Positions 11,546 to 21,370 are shown, counted from the first letter of the stretch. The stretch: 64,000 bases of DNA from Nocardioides salarius (GCF_016907435.1 NZ_JAFBBZ010000001.1:992001-1056000); one strand, 5' to 3'. Notes: generated by a model not told the origin, from the sequence alone. Made by a program: numbers and translations.

Positions 11546-12217
11546 TCAGCCGGACGTGGTGTTGACGGTGATCTTGGCGATGCCGACGAGCAGCTGGTCG
11601 GTGACGGCCTTGGTGCCGTAGGTGTCGTTGAGCAGCCCGGCGGCCACGTCGGAGATGAAGACCTTGGTGCCCTCGAGCACCGCGAACCTGCCGTCCTTGA
11701 TGGTGGCGAGGTCCTTCAGCGTGCGTCCGTCGAGCCGGAAGAGGTAGGCGCTGGTGACCGCGGTCTGGCCGTTGACGGCCACGTCGCCGTACACCCGGGA
11801 CACGCCGGGGTCGACGTTGAAGTTGCTCAGCCGCACGGTCGTGCCACCGGCGGCCAGGGTGAGCCCCGAGCCCTCGTGCTGCAGCTGGCCGATGACGTAC
11901 GGCGAGACCTCGCCCGGCGTGAAGACCGAGACGTTGCCGCCGCTGATCGGGAAGACCAGCGAGCCCTTGGCCAGCTTGGCACCACCGGTCACGCCGGGGG
12001 TCAGGCCCAGCGAGCCGAGCGCGGCGGTGAAGCCCTTGTCGAGCTTGATGGCGGTGCTCTTGCCCTTGACGGCGGTGATCTCGGCGACGGGCTGCGGCGG
12101 TGCGTCGCTGGAGGCGTCGGCGTCGTCGCCGCAGGCCGACAGCGGCAGGGCGAGGGCGAGCACGGCAGCGCCGGCGGCGAGGCGGCGCAGAGGACGGGAG
12201 GGCGGGCGCAGGGCCAT
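11546..12217 (-). CDS. Secreted lipoprotein, paralogue 1
   Basis: The 223-residue protein has a signal with the lipobox LSAC (LALALPLSACGDD). The mature part contains SPYVIGQLQHEGSGLTL, AGGTTVRLSNFNVDPGVSR and LLVGIAKITVN. The next gene upstream (12296-13024) has the same motifs in the same order, so the two are tandem paralogues. The domain is not one I can name. A strong hairpin separates them. It is probably a surface-anchored protein of unknown role. Confidence 0.75.
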   Translation of the reverse strand: MALRPPSRPLRRLAAGAAVLALALPLSACGDDADASSDAPPQPVAEITAVKGKSTAIKLDKGFTAALGSLGLTPGVTGGAKLAKGSLVFPISGGNVSVFTPGEVSPYVIGQLQHEGSGLTLAAGGTTVRLSNFNVDPGVSRVYGDVAVNGQTAVTSAYLFRLDGRTLKDLATIKDGRFAVLEGTKVFISDVAAGLLNDTYGTKAVTDQLLVGIAKITVNTTSG

Positions 12218-12241
12218 GACGGGATCCGTTCGGAGGGAGCA

Positions 12242-12276
12242 AGGGGGGACGGTGACAGTTCGTCACCGTCCCCCCT
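12242..12276. terminator. Perfect 14-bp hairpin between the two lipoprotein genes
   Basis: GGGGGGACGGTGAC (12243-12256) and GTCACCGTCCCCCC (12262-12275) pair perfectly around a 5-nt loop, and one further A-T pair can form outside. It lies after the stop of the upstream paralogue on the minus strand. No long U-run follows, so it may act as an attenuator or an mRNA stabiliser as well as a terminator. Confidence 0.65.
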
Positions 12277-12295
12277 CCCGGATGGGTCGAGCCGC

Positions 12296-13024
12296 TCAGG
12301 CGGGCAGGTCGACCGTGATCTCCGCGATGCCGACGAGCAGCCCGGCCTTGACCGCGTCGGTGCCGAACGTGTCGTTCAGCAGCCCGGCGGCGGGCTCCGA
12401 GATCTTGACCTCGGTGCCCTCGAGGATCGCCTGGTCGCCCTGGACCTCGAGGGGGTTCAGCGTGCGCCCGTCGAGCTGGAAGAGGAACGCGCTCTCGACG
12501 GCGGTCTTGCCGTTGACCGACACGTCGCCGTAGACGCGGGAGACGCCCGGGTCGACGTTGAGGTTCTCGAGCTGCACCGTGGTCCCGCCGGCGCTCAGCG
12601 AGAGCCCGGAGGAGACGTGCTGCAGCTGGCCGATGACGTACGGCGACACGGTGCCCGGCTCGAAGACGGTCACGTTGCCGCCGGTGATCGGGAAGCTGAG
12701 CTCGGCGCCCTCGAGGGTCGCCTCCCCGATCGTGCCCGGCTGCAGCTCGAGCTGGGTCAGCGCGTCGAGGAAGCCCTGGTCGAGGGTGATCTGGGTGTCC
12801 TCACCGGTGAGGGACTCGATGGCCGCGACCGGCTCGGGAGCGCCGGCCTCGGAGGACTCGGAGGACTCGGAGCTGGTGGCGGCGGCAGCGGCGTCACCGG
12901 CGTCGTCCTCGGTGCCGCAGGCGCTGATCGGCAGGGCGACCAGCGCGGTCGCCGCGAGGCCCCCCACGACGCGACGGACGCGACGGGTGCCGGTGGTGCG
13001 GTGGGTGCTGGTGGTCGAGCGCAT
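12296..13024 (-). CDS. Secreted lipoprotein, paralogue 2
   Basis: The 242-residue protein has an Arg-rich N-terminus, a hydrophobic stretch and the lipobox ISAC (LVALPISACGTED). A Glu/Ser/Ala-rich linker follows, then the domain shared with the downstream copy: SPYVIGQLQHVSSGLSL, AGGTTVQLENLNVDPGVSR, LFQLDGRTLNP and LLVGIAEITVD. The shared order and spacing point to tandem duplication. Function unknown. The gene diverges from the MarR-family gene across 149 bp. Confidence 0.75.
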   Translation of the reverse strand: MRSTTSTHRTTGTRRVRRVVGGLAATALVALPISACGTEDDAGDAAAAATSSESSESSEAGAPEPVAAIESLTGEDTQITLDQGFLDALTQLELQPGTIGEATLEGAELSFPITGGNVTVFEPGTVSPYVIGQLQHVSSGLSLSAGGTTVQLENLNVDPGVSRVYGDVSVNGKTAVESAFLFQLDGRTLNPLEVQGDQAILEGTEVKISEPAAGLLNDTFGTDAVKAGLLVGIAEITVDLPA

Positions 13025-13145
13025 GGGTGCTCTCCCTGTCTGTGTCGAGACTATTGCTTCTTACACAAGGGGTTCGCGGCACCGGGTGGGACCGGATGGG
13101 TGCCGCGCGTGGTGATGCGGGTCACCATGCCTCGACGTCGAAGTC

Positions 13146-13160
13146 CATAGCCTTGCTATG
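13146..13160. promoter_or_regulatory. Inverted repeat CATAGC-CTT-GCTATG before the MarR gene
   Basis: Six-base arms (13146-13151, 13155-13160) around 3 nt lie 14 bp upstream of the GTG start at 13174. MarR proteins commonly repress their own promoter through such sites. The TATGTA-like -10 sequence overlaps the right arm. Confidence 0.6.
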
Positions 13161-13173
13161 TATTGTGGTTGTC

Positions 13174-13602
13174 GTGATCAACCACCCCGACGACCTCCGC
13201 GACCTCAGCAGCGACCTGGTGGTCCACGCGGCGCGCCTGGTGCGGCTGGTGCGCCTGCGCCACGACCTGACCGCCGGGTTCCGCACCCTGGCCCTGCTCG
13301 AGGAGCACGGCCCGCTGGGCGTGACCCGGCTGGCCGAGCTCGACCAGTGCTCCCAGCCGACCATGTCGAACGTCGTGACGGCGCTCGTCGAGCGCGGACA
13401 GGCCCTCAAGAGCGCGCACCCCGCCGACGCGCGCGCCAGCGTCGTCGAGCTCACCGACCCCGGCCGCCGCGCCCTCGCCGAGCAGCGGGCCCACCACGCC
13501 GCCTTCGTGGCCGACCTCGTCGCGGCCACCGACCACACGGCGCAGGACGTCGCCACCGCCGTCGCCGTCCTGCGCGACCTCACCGAGAAGGGACACCTGT
13601 GA
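13174..13602 (+). CDS. MarR-family transcriptional regulator
   Basis: The 142-residue product starts VINHPDDLRDLSSDLVVHAA. It has a winged-helix core LGVTRLAELDQCSQPTMSNVV followed by HPADARASVVELTDPGRRAL, the DxR wing typical of MarR. The GTG at 13174 is preferred because it begins the conserved helix and follows the operator-like repeat closely; GTG codons at 13165 and 13168 are alternatives. It overlaps the MFS gene by 4 bp (GTGA), so the pair is a regulator-exporter operon. Confidence 0.87.
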   Translation: MINHPDDLRDLSSDLVVHAARLVRLVRLRHDLTAGFRTLALLEEHGPLGVTRLAELDQCSQPTMSNVVTALVERGQALKSAHPADARASVVELTDPGRRALAEQRAHHAAFVADLVAATDHTAQDVATAVAVLRDLTEKGHL

Positions 13603-14861
13603 CCTCTGCCCCCGCCCCCACCTCCGCCGAGCAGCCGCCCGCGAGCGGCTCCATCCTGCGCCAGCCGCGAGCCGTCTGGGCGGTGGCCTTCGCCTGTGTG
13701 ATCGCCTTCATGGGCATCGGCCTGGTCGACCCGATCCTCAAGGACATCGCCACCCAGCTGCAGGCCACGCCGAGCCAGGTCTCGCTGATGTTCACCAGCT
13801 ACATGGCCGTGATGGGCGTGGCCATGCTCGTCACCGGCGCGGTCTCCAGCCGGATCGGCGCCAAGCGCACCCTGCTGGCGGGGCTCGCGCTGATCATCGT
13901 CTTCGCGGGGCTGGCCGGCGCCTCCGACACCGTCGGGCAGATCGTCGGGTTCCGCGCCGGCTGGGGCCTGGGCAACGCCCTCTTCGTCGCCACGGCGCTC
14001 TCGACCATCGTCTCGGCCGCGGCCGGGTCCACCGCCCAGGCCGTCATCCTCTTCGAGGCCGCGCTGGGCATCGGCATCGCCTCCGGGCCGCTGCTGGGCG
14101 GGCTGCTCGGCGAGCAGTCGTGGCGGGCCCCGTTCCTGGGCGTCTCGGCGCTGATGCTGGTGGCCCTGGTGGCCACCAGCATCTTCCTGCCGGCCACGCC
14201 GCCCACCGGGCGCCGCACCTCGCCGCTGGACCCGTTCCGGGCGCTGCGCCACCGACCTCTGCTGCTGATCGGGGTCACCTCGATCTTCTACAACATCGGC
14301 TTCTTCACCATCCTGGCCGCCGGCCCCTTCGCCCTGCCCGACGCCGGCATCCGCGAGATCGGCTGGGTGTTCTTCGCCTGGGGGCTGCTGCTCGCGGCCA
14401 CGTCGGTCTTCGTCGCTCCCCTGCTGCAGCGTGCGGTCGGGACCGTGCCGGCGATCATCGCGATGCTGGCGCTCTTCGCCGCCGACCACGCCGTGCTGGC
14501 CCTCTTCACCTCCCACCCTGCGGTGGTCGTGGCGGCCATCGTCGCCTCGGGCGCGTTCATCGGCATCAACAACACCCTGATCACCGAGGCGGTGATGGGC
14601 GCGGCACCTGTCGAGCGCCCGGTGGCCTCCGCGGCGTACTCGTTCCTGCGCTTCACCGGCGGCGCCGTGGGCCCGTTCCTGGCGCTCAAGCTCGGCGAGG
14701 ACGTCAGCCGGCACGCCCCCTTCGTCTTCGGCGCGGGCGCGGTCCTGGTGGGCGCCGTGCTGCTCGGCGTCGGGCGGCGCAGCCTCATGGGGCGTACGCC
14801 GCACGCCCCGGCGGGCTCGACCGCCGAGGCAGCGGCGGTGCTGGTGGGCGACCAGGCCTGA
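13599..14861 (+). CDS. MFS drug-exporter-like transporter
   Basis: The 420-residue membrane protein has about 12 hydrophobic segments: PRAVWAVAFACVIAFMGIGL at TM1, GVAMLVTGAVSSRIGAKRTL for the loop between TM2 and TM3, and the D-P-I motif in GLVDPILKDIA typical of tetracycline/multidrug H+ antiporters. It starts GTG within the MarR stop codon. A drug- or metabolite-efflux role is inferred from fold and the MarR partner. Confidence 0.87.
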   Translation: MTSAPAPTSAEQPPASGSILRQPRAVWAVAFACVIAFMGIGLVDPILKDIATQLQATPSQVSLMFTSYMAVMGVAMLVTGAVSSRIGAKRTLLAGLALIIVFAGLAGASDTVGQIVGFRAGWGLGNALFVATALSTIVSAAAGSTAQAVILFEAALGIGIASGPLLGGLLGEQSWRAPFLGVSALMLVALVATSIFLPATPPTGRRTSPLDPFRALRHRPLLLIGVTSIFYNIGFFTILAAGPFALPDAGIREIGWVFFAWGLLLAATSVFVAPLLQRAVGTVPAIIAMLALFAADHAVLALFTSHPAVVVAAIVASGAFIGINNTLITEAVMGAAPVERPVASAAYSFLRFTGGAVGPFLALKLGEDVSRHAPFVFGAGAVLVGAVLLGVGRRSLMGRTPHAPAGSTAEAAAVLVGDQA

Positions 14862-14870
14862 GCGGGGCGC

Positions 14871-16151
<1,281 letters not shown>

Positions 16152-16178
16152 TCAGGTTGCACAGTCAGGAGTCGCCAC

Positions 16179-16685
16179 GTGGACGGTCTGGACGTCAGGT
16201 TGATCGACCTCTTCAGCGCGGAGCCGCGCATCGGCGTGCTCGAGGCGTCGCGTCGGCTCGGCGTCGCCCGGGGCACCGTGCAGGCGCGGCTCGACAGGCT
16301 GGTCGAGCGCGGGGTGGTGACCGGGTGGGGCCCGGACCTCTCCCCCGCCGCGCTGGGCTACCCCGTCACCGCCTTCCTGACCCTCGAGATCCGCCAGGAC
16401 GTCGGCACCCCGGTCGCCGGCGAGGCACCGGGCGCCAGCGGCCACGACCTGGTCGGCGAGCACCTCGCCCGGATCGCCGAGGTGCTGGAGGTGCACACCA
16501 TCACCGGGGCCGGCGACCTGTTCGCGCGAGTGGTGGCCTGCTCCAACGCCGACCTGCAGCGCGTCATCGACCGGGTGCTGGCGCACCCCGCGATCACCCG
16601 GTCCTCCACGGTCATCGCGCTGGCCACCCAGGTCGGCTACCGCACCCTGCCGCTGGCCCGGGTGGCGGCCGCGGCGGGAGGCTGA
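16179..16685 (+). CDS. Lrp/AsnC-family regulator, likely controlling hpd
   Basis: The 168-residue protein begins VDGLDVRLIDLFSAEPRIGV and has a typical Lrp helix-turn-helix (LEASRRLGVARGTVQARLDR), followed by a C-terminal RAM-type domain with HTITGAGDLFARVVA. The GTG at 16179 has AGGAG 7 nt upstream. It diverges from hpd, the arrangement seen for local hpd regulators in actinobacteria. The effector is likely tyrosine or a related aromatic compound, by inference. Confidence 0.88.
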   Translation: MDGLDVRLIDLFSAEPRIGVLEASRRLGVARGTVQARLDRLVERGVVTGWGPDLSPAALGYPVTAFLTLEIRQDVGTPVAGEAPGASGHDLVGEHLARIAEVLEVHTITGAGDLFARVVACSNADLQRVIDRVLAHPAITRSSTVIALATQVGYRTLPLARVAAAAGG

Positions 16686-16699
16686 CCGGGGCGGCGGCC

Positions 16700-17350
16700 T
16701 CAGCCCTCGCGCCCCGAGAGGAGGGCCGCGACCTCGTCGGCGGCGGCGATGACCGCCTGGCTGACCGCCCGTTCGTCGAGGCTGCCGAGAGTGACGATGC
16801 CGACGCTGGCCTCGAGCCCGTCGACGTCGCGCACGGGCGCGGCCAGGCCGCGCGCGCCGGTCTGCAGCTCCCCCTCCGTCACCGAGTACGCCGCTCCCGC
16901 GCGCCCCCGGCGCGCCAGCAGCACGGCCCGGCCCGCGGCGCCCTGGGCCAGCGGGTGGCGGGTGCCGACGCGGTAGCCGACGTGGAAGTCGGTCCACGAC
17001 GGCTCCACCACGGCGACGGCGAGCGCCTCAGCCCCCTCGGCGACGGTCAGGTGGGCGGTGCAGCCCACGGTCTCGGCCAGGCGGCGCAGCACCGGCCCGG
17101 CCAGGTCGCGCAGCACCGGCTGCACGGCCGAGGCCAGGTGCAGCACGCCGAGCCCGACGTGCAGGCGGCCGCGGGCGTCGCGGCGTACGAGCGTGTGCTG
17201 CTCGAGGGTGGCCACGAGCCGGTAGACCACGGTGCGGTTGACCCCCAGCTTGGCGGCCAGCTCGGTGACGGTGAGCCCACCGGCCGAGCCGGCGAGCGTC
17301 TCGAGGACCAGCAGCCCGCGGTCGAGGGTCTGGGAGGTCTCGGCCGGCAC
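16700..17350 (-). CDS. IclR-family transcriptional regulator
   Basis: The 216-residue protein has the IclR N-terminal winged helix (LDRGLLVLETLAGSAGGLTV, LGVNRTVVYRLVATLE) and an effector domain with HPLAQGAAGRAVLLAR and SVGIVTLG. It is a little short for the family (about 250), mainly in the C-terminal part. It converges on the AsnC gene and is followed upstream by a thioesterase on the same strand 46 bp away, a possible target. Confidence 0.88.
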   Translation of the reverse strand: MPAETSQTLDRGLLVLETLAGSAGGLTVTELAAKLGVNRTVVYRLVATLEQHTLVRRDARGRLHVGLGVLHLASAVQPVLRDLAGPVLRRLAETVGCTAHLTVAEGAEALAVAVVEPSWTDFHVGYRVGTRHPLAQGAAGRAVLLARRGRAGAAYSVTEGELQTGARGLAAPVRDVDGLEASVGIVTLGSLDERAVSQAVIAAADEVAALLSGREG

Positions 17351-17396
17351 GGGTGGAGTCTAGGGCGCCCTCCGCGCCATCCGCGCGCCCCTCGGC

Positions 17397-17873
17397 TCAG
17401 GTGGCGGCGAAGATCATGCAGGTCGAGGTGGCGTGCGCGACCAGGCGCCCGGCCCCGTCGAGCAGGTCGGCGCTCGCCAGGGCGGTGCGCCGCCCGCGCT
17501 GCAGCACCCGGCCGGTGGCGGTCAGGCGCCCGGAGTCGACGGTGACCGCCCGCAGGAACTTCACGTTCAGGTCGAGCGAGGTGTACCCCTCGCCGACGGC
17601 CAGGGTGGTGTGCACCGAGCAGGCGGCGGCGGTGTCGAGCAGGGTGGAGATCACGCCGCCGTGCACGGTGCCCAGCGGGTTGTAGTGCCGCTGCTCGGGC
17701 TCGAGGTCGACGCTGACCGAGCCCTCCGCGACGCGGAAGCCGATCATGCCCAAGGTCTGCGAGATCGGCGCCGGCGGGATCCGCCCCTCGCTCATCGCCA
17801 CCAGCTGCTGGTGACCGTCCATCGCCGCCAGGGCGTCGAGGTCGAGGGGCTCCACGGGCTGGGTCTGTGTCAT
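17397..17873 (-). CDS. PaaI-type hotdog thioesterase
   Basis: The 158-residue protein has the hotdog motif HYNPLGTVHGGVISTLLDTA and the core strand LDLNVKFLRAVTVDSG, as in PaaI acyl-CoA thioesterases. The catalytic Asp and Gly-rich helix are in place. The substrate is unknown. It diverges from the HxlR regulator across 64 bp containing a palindrome, so it is the probable target of that regulator. Confidence 0.87.
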   Translation of the reverse strand: MTQTQPVEPLDLDALAAMDGHQQLVAMSEGRIPPAPISQTLGMIGFRVAEGSVSVDLEPEQRHYNPLGTVHGGVISTLLDTAAACSVHTTLAVGEGYTSLDLNVKFLRAVTVDSGRLTATGRVLQRGRRTALASADLLDGAGRLVAHATSTCMIFAAT

Positions 17874-17898
17874 GGACCCAGGGTGGTCCTCGGCGCTA

Positions 17899-17915
17899 GG
17901 TCTGTCAAACAGACC
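17899..17915. promoter_or_regulatory. Palindrome GGTCTGT-CAA-ACAGACC between thioesterase and HxlR genes
   Basis: Perfect 7-base arms around 3 nt sit 25 bp upstream of the thioesterase start and 22 bp upstream of the HxlR start. A related GTCTG tract occurs at the thioesterase start. It is a strong candidate operator for the HxlR protein. Confidence 0.6.
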
Positions 17916-17925
17916 CAGATCGTCC

Positions 17926-17937
17926 TAGGGTGGACGG
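17926..17937 (+). promoter_or_regulatory. -10 box (TAGGGT) of the HxlR gene
   Basis: TAGGGT at 17926-17931, then 6 nt, then GTG at 17938. Confidence 0.55.
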
Positions 17938-18462
17938 GTGAGCCAGGGCACCGACGAGACCACCGACCGCCAGGTCCCGCCCCCCGCCTCCCCCGCCGCA
18001 CTGGCCTACTCCACCGAGAACTGCACCCTGGGCCGGACCATGGCGGTGCTCGGCGAGCGCTGGTGCGTCGTGGTGCTGCGCGAGGTCGTCAACGGGGTGC
18101 GACGCTTCGACGACATCCGCCGGCACAGCGGCATCCCCCGCCAGGTGCTCAGCGACCGGCTCTCGACACTGGTCGACCAGGACCTGCTGCGCCGCGAGCC
18201 CTACCGGGTACCCGGCGGCCGCGAGCGTCACGAGTACCGCCTCACCACCAAGGGTCGCGACCTCTACCCGGCACTCGTGGCCCTGTCAGCCTGGGGCGAC
18301 CGCTACCTGGCCGACCCCGAAGGACCGCCGGTCGAGTTCGCCCACCGCGACTGCGGCGCCCGCGTGCGCGCCGTCCTCGAGTGCGAGCAGGGCCACCGGC
18401 TCGACACCCCCCACGAGGTCGTGCCGCGTCCCGGACCGGGTGTGCGGCCCTTCGCCGGCTGA
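17938..18462 (+). CDS. HxlR-family transcriptional regulator
   Basis: The 174-residue protein has the HxlR signature: Cys in STENCTLGRTMAVLGERW, FDDIRRHSGIPRQVLSDRL, and REPYRVPGGRERHEYRLTTKGRDL. A C-terminal extension carries several Cys residues (HRDCGARVRAVLECEQGH), which may bind metal or sense redox state. The start GTG is set by the -10 spacing. Confidence 0.9.
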   Translation: MSQGTDETTDRQVPPPASPAALAYSTENCTLGRTMAVLGERWCVVVLREVVNGVRRFDDIRRHSGIPRQVLSDRLSTLVDQDLLRREPYRVPGGRERHEYRLTTKGRDLYPALVALSAWGDRYLADPEGPPVEFAHRDCGARVRAVLECEQGHRLDTPHEVVPRPGPGVRPFAG

Positions 18463-18501
18463 CCCGGCCCGCAGACGGCGTACGCCGCTCCCGACGGGTC
18501 C

Positions 18502-20325
18502 TCAGCCCGACTTGCGGGCCGCCCACTCGCGCACCCGGTCGATGCGCGCGCGCAGCTGCTCGGCGTTGGCGATCGCCGCGGCCGGTCCGCCGCACTCCTT
18601 GCGCAGCGCGGCGTGGGTGATGCCGTGGGCCTGGCCGGTGCGGTGGAACCACGCGGCCACCAGTCCGTTGAGCTCGCGGCGCAGCACGGCCAGCTGCTCG
18701 TGGGTGGAGACCTGCTCCACGCTGGGGGCCGGCGTCGCGGCCGCGGGGGCGGGCTTCTGCTTGCGGGCGCGGTCGGACTGGCGCTGGCGCAGCAGGTCGC
18801 GCATCTGGCCGGGCTCGAGGAGGCCGGGGATGCCGAGGAAGTCCATCTCCTCCTCGGAGCCGACCTGCACCTCCCCCTCGTGGCCGAAGGTGGCGCCGTC
18901 GTAGAGCACGTGGTCGAATCGCGCCTCGGAGCCGATCGCCTCGAAGGAGAGCGACTGCTCCTCCGAGGAGGCCGACTCGCTGGCGTTGGCCTGGGCCAGC
19001 AGGTCGTCCTCGGCGGCGAAGATGTCGTCCTCGTCGGTGACCTTGCGGCCCAGCACGTGGTCGCGCTCGACCTCCATCTCGGAGGCGAAGGAGAGCAGCC
19101 GCGGCACCGAGGGCAGGAAGATCGAGGCGATCTCGCCGCGGGTCCGGGCCCGCACGAAGCGCCCGACCGCCTGGGCGAAGAAGAGCGGGGTCGAGGTGGT
19201 CGTGGCCCACACGCCGACGGCCAGGCGGGGCACGTCGACGCCCTCGGAGACCATCCGCACCGCGACCATCCAGCGCGAGTCGTCGGCGGCGAAGGCGCTG
19301 ATCTTCTTCGAGGCGGCCTTCTCGTCGGAGAGCACCACCGTGGCGGCCTCGCCGGTGATCTTGCGCAGCGTCTTGGCGTAGGAGCGGGCGCTGTCCTGGT
19401 CGGTGGCGATCACCAGGCCACCGGCGTCGGGGACGTGGCGGCGCACCTCGGAGAGCCGCTTGTCGGCCGCGGCGAGCACCGAGGGGATCCACGAGCCCTC
19501 GGGGTCGAGCGCGGTGCGCAGCGCCTGGTTGGTCAGGTCCTTGGTCAGCGGCTCGCCCAGGCGCGCGGCGACCTCGTCGCCGGCGCGGGTGCGCCAGCTC
19601 ATCTCCCCCGAGTAGGCCAGGAACAGCACCGGGCGCACCACGTGGTCGGCCAGGGCGTGGGAGTAGCCGTAGGTGAAGTCGGCCGCGGAGCGCGGGATGC
19701 CGTCGGGACCGGGGGCGTAGCTGACGAACGGGATGGGGTTGACGTCGGAGCGGAACGGCGTGCCGGTCAGGGCCAGGCGCCGCGCGGCGGGCTCGAAGGC
19801 CTCGCGCACGCCCTCGCCCCACGAGAGCGCGTCACCGGCGTGGTGCACCTCGTCGAGGATGACCAGCGTCTTGAACCGCTCGGTGCGGATCCGCATCGCC
19901 AGCGGGTTGACCGCCACACCGGCGTACGTCACCGCGATGCCGACGTAGTCCTGCGAGGTGCGGCCCTTGCCGGCGGCGTACGTCGGGTCGATGGGGATGC
20001 CGGCGCGCTCCGCGGCCTGCGCCCACTGGGTCTTGAGGTGCTCGGTCGGCGCCACGACCGTGACCCGGTCGATGAGCCGGCGCCCGAGCAGCTCGGCGGC
20101 CACCGAGAGCGCGAAGGTGGTCTTGCCGGCACCGGGCGTGGCCACGGCGAGGAAGTCGCGGGGCTGCTCGGAGAAGTACTTCTCCATCGCCGCCTGCTGC
20201 CAGGCACGCAGCAGGGGGGCCGTGCCCCACGCGGCGCGCTCGGGCCAGGCGGGGGGCAGCGCGGGCGTCAGCGAGGGGCCGGACCCGTCGTCGAGGGGAA
20301 GGTCCGGCTGGTGGGAACCCGTCAC
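18502..20325 (-). CDS. DEAD/DEAH-box helicase
   Basis: The 607-residue SF2 helicase has motif I TPGAGKTTFAL, motif II LDEVHH, motif III LTGTPFRS and motif VI QAVGRFVR. N-terminal residues 1-30 are Pro/Leu-rich. The C-terminal ~200 residues are acidic with a coiled or zinc-less tail. The start GTG overlaps the DUF3039 stop (GTGA at 20322-20325), so the two genes are translationally coupled; the frame continuing further upstream is the DUF3039 shadow. This pair is common in actinobacteria. Its nucleic-acid substrate is not known. Confidence 0.9.
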   Translation of the reverse strand: MTGSHQPDLPLDDGSGPSLTPALPPAWPERAAWGTAPLLRAWQQAAMEKYFSEQPRDFLAVATPGAGKTTFALSVAAELLGRRLIDRVTVVAPTEHLKTQWAQAAERAGIPIDPTYAAGKGRTSQDYVGIAVTYAGVAVNPLAMRIRTERFKTLVILDEVHHAGDALSWGEGVREAFEPAARRLALTGTPFRSDVNPIPFVSYAPGPDGIPRSAADFTYGYSHALADHVVRPVLFLAYSGEMSWRTRAGDEVAARLGEPLTKDLTNQALRTALDPEGSWIPSVLAAADKRLSEVRRHVPDAGGLVIATDQDSARSYAKTLRKITGEAATVVLSDEKAASKKISAFAADDSRWMVAVRMVSEGVDVPRLAVGVWATTTSTPLFFAQAVGRFVRARTRGEIASIFLPSVPRLLSFASEMEVERDHVLGRKVTDEDDIFAAEDDLLAQANASESASSEEQSLSFEAIGSEARFDHVLYDGATFGHEGEVQVGSEEEMDFLGIPGLLEPGQMRDLLRQRQSDRARKQKPAPAAATPAPSVEQVSTHEQLAVLRRELNGLVAAWFHRTGQAHGITHAALRKECGGPAAAIANAEQLRARIDRVREWAARKSG

Positions 20326-20609
20326 GCGTCGGAACCGCCAGAGCCGCCGGAGCCGCCGTCGTTGAAGGAGTCCCAGACTTCCTTGCAGTCGGGGCAGACC
20401 GGGAACTTCTCCGGGGAGCGGCTGGGCACCCAGACCTTGCCGCACAGGGCGATGACGGGCGTGCCCATCACCATCGCCTCGGTCAGCTTGTCCTTGTCGA
20501 CGTAGTGCGAGAAGCGCTCGTGGTCACCATCGTCGGTCGGGACCGTGCGACGGTCCTCGCGGACGTCCTCCTCGACGGCGGTGCCGGTCCCGAATCCGAA
20601 GCTGCTCAC
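20322..20609 (-). CDS. DUF3039 small protein, probable zinc-binding
   Basis: The 95-residue protein contains the conserved DUF3039 stretch HYVDKDKLTEAMVMGTPVIA followed by ALCGKVWVPS and CPDCKEVW; the Cys residues may coordinate zinc. The tail is Gly/Ser-rich. Starts GTG at 20609. It overlaps the helicase by 4 bp and probably partners it. Confidence 0.87.
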   Translation of the reverse strand: MSSFGFGTGTAVEEDVREDRRTVPTDDGDHERFSHYVDKDKLTEAMVMGTPVIALCGKVWVPSRSPEKFPVCPDCKEVWDSFNDGGSGGSGGSDA

Positions 20610-20637
20610 GAGAGACCACCCTACGCGAGAAGGTCGT

Positions 20638-21213
20638 TCAGTTCAGGTCGGGATCGGCCGGGCGGGTGGAGTGCCAGGCCAGCTCGCCGGGCTGGCGGCG
20701 CATCACCTCGCGGCGCAGCTCGGTGGTCTCCTCGCGGAACACGTCGTCGTCGTGCGCGGGCACGACGTACCAGCTGCCCTCGGCGATCTCGTTGGCGAGC
20801 TGGCCGGCGCCCCAGCCGGCGTACCCCGCGAAGATCCGCAGCGCGTCGAGGTGCCCGGCGAGCTGCTCGACGGGTGTGTCGAGGTCGACCAGGCCCAGGG
20901 TCGGAGTCAGCGGCCGGTAGCCGGGCGCGGCGACCGGCTCGGCGCCCGGCGCGGCACCGGCCAGGTGGGCCACCGCCAGCGCACCCTCGGTGCTGACCGG
21001 TCCGCCCTGGAAGAGCACGTCGGGCTCGGCGACCACCGGGCTCCAGTCGGCCAGCACCTCCGCGACCGGCACCGGGGTCGGCCGGTTGAGCACGACCCCG
21101 AGCGCACCCTCGTCGTCGGCGTCGAGCAGCAGGATCACGGTGTCGGCGAAGTTGGGGTCCAGCAGCGCCGGGCTGGCCACCAGCAGCATCCCGGCGCGCA
21201 CCTCGCTCGACAT
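20638..21213 (-). CDS. AlgH/YqgE (UPF0301) family protein
   Basis: The 191-residue protein begins with VRAGMLLVASPALLDPNFADTVILLLD and has VLNRPTPVPV and the conserved FAGYAGWGAGQLANEIAEGSW. This is the AlgH/UPF0301 family; the biochemical role is unknown. It lies 28 bp upstream of the DUF3039 gene on the same strand. Confidence 0.92.
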   Translation of the reverse strand: MSSEVRAGMLLVASPALLDPNFADTVILLLDADDEGALGVVLNRPTPVPVAEVLADWSPVVAEPDVLFQGGPVSTEGALAVAHLAGAAPGAEPVAAPGYRPLTPTLGLVDLDTPVEQLAGHLDALRIFAGYAGWGAGQLANEIAEGSWYVVPAHDDDVFREETTELRREVMRRQPGELAWHSTRPADPDLN

Positions 21214-21303
21214 GGCCCCATCATGGCCGAGCAGTCACTTCTGCACCATCGACCAGTCAGTTTCGCACCACCGACCAGTCGCTTGCGAACCGAGTAGATC
21301 GTC

Positions 21304-21319
21304 TCGAAAAAAGTTTCGA
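21304..21319. promoter_or_regulatory. LexA-like box TCGAAA-AAAG-TTTCGA before HNH gene 1
   Basis: A 16-bp inverted repeat with 6-base arms around 4 nt. It differs from the actinobacterial SOS consensus TCGAAC-N4-GTTCGA only at the symmetric sixth base. It ends 63 bp upstream of the ATG at 21383. Confidence 0.45.
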
Positions 21320-21370
21320 TCTGCCTGTGGAAAACGGCTTCTGACCTGGTGCTTTGTCGGTGGGCCCTGA

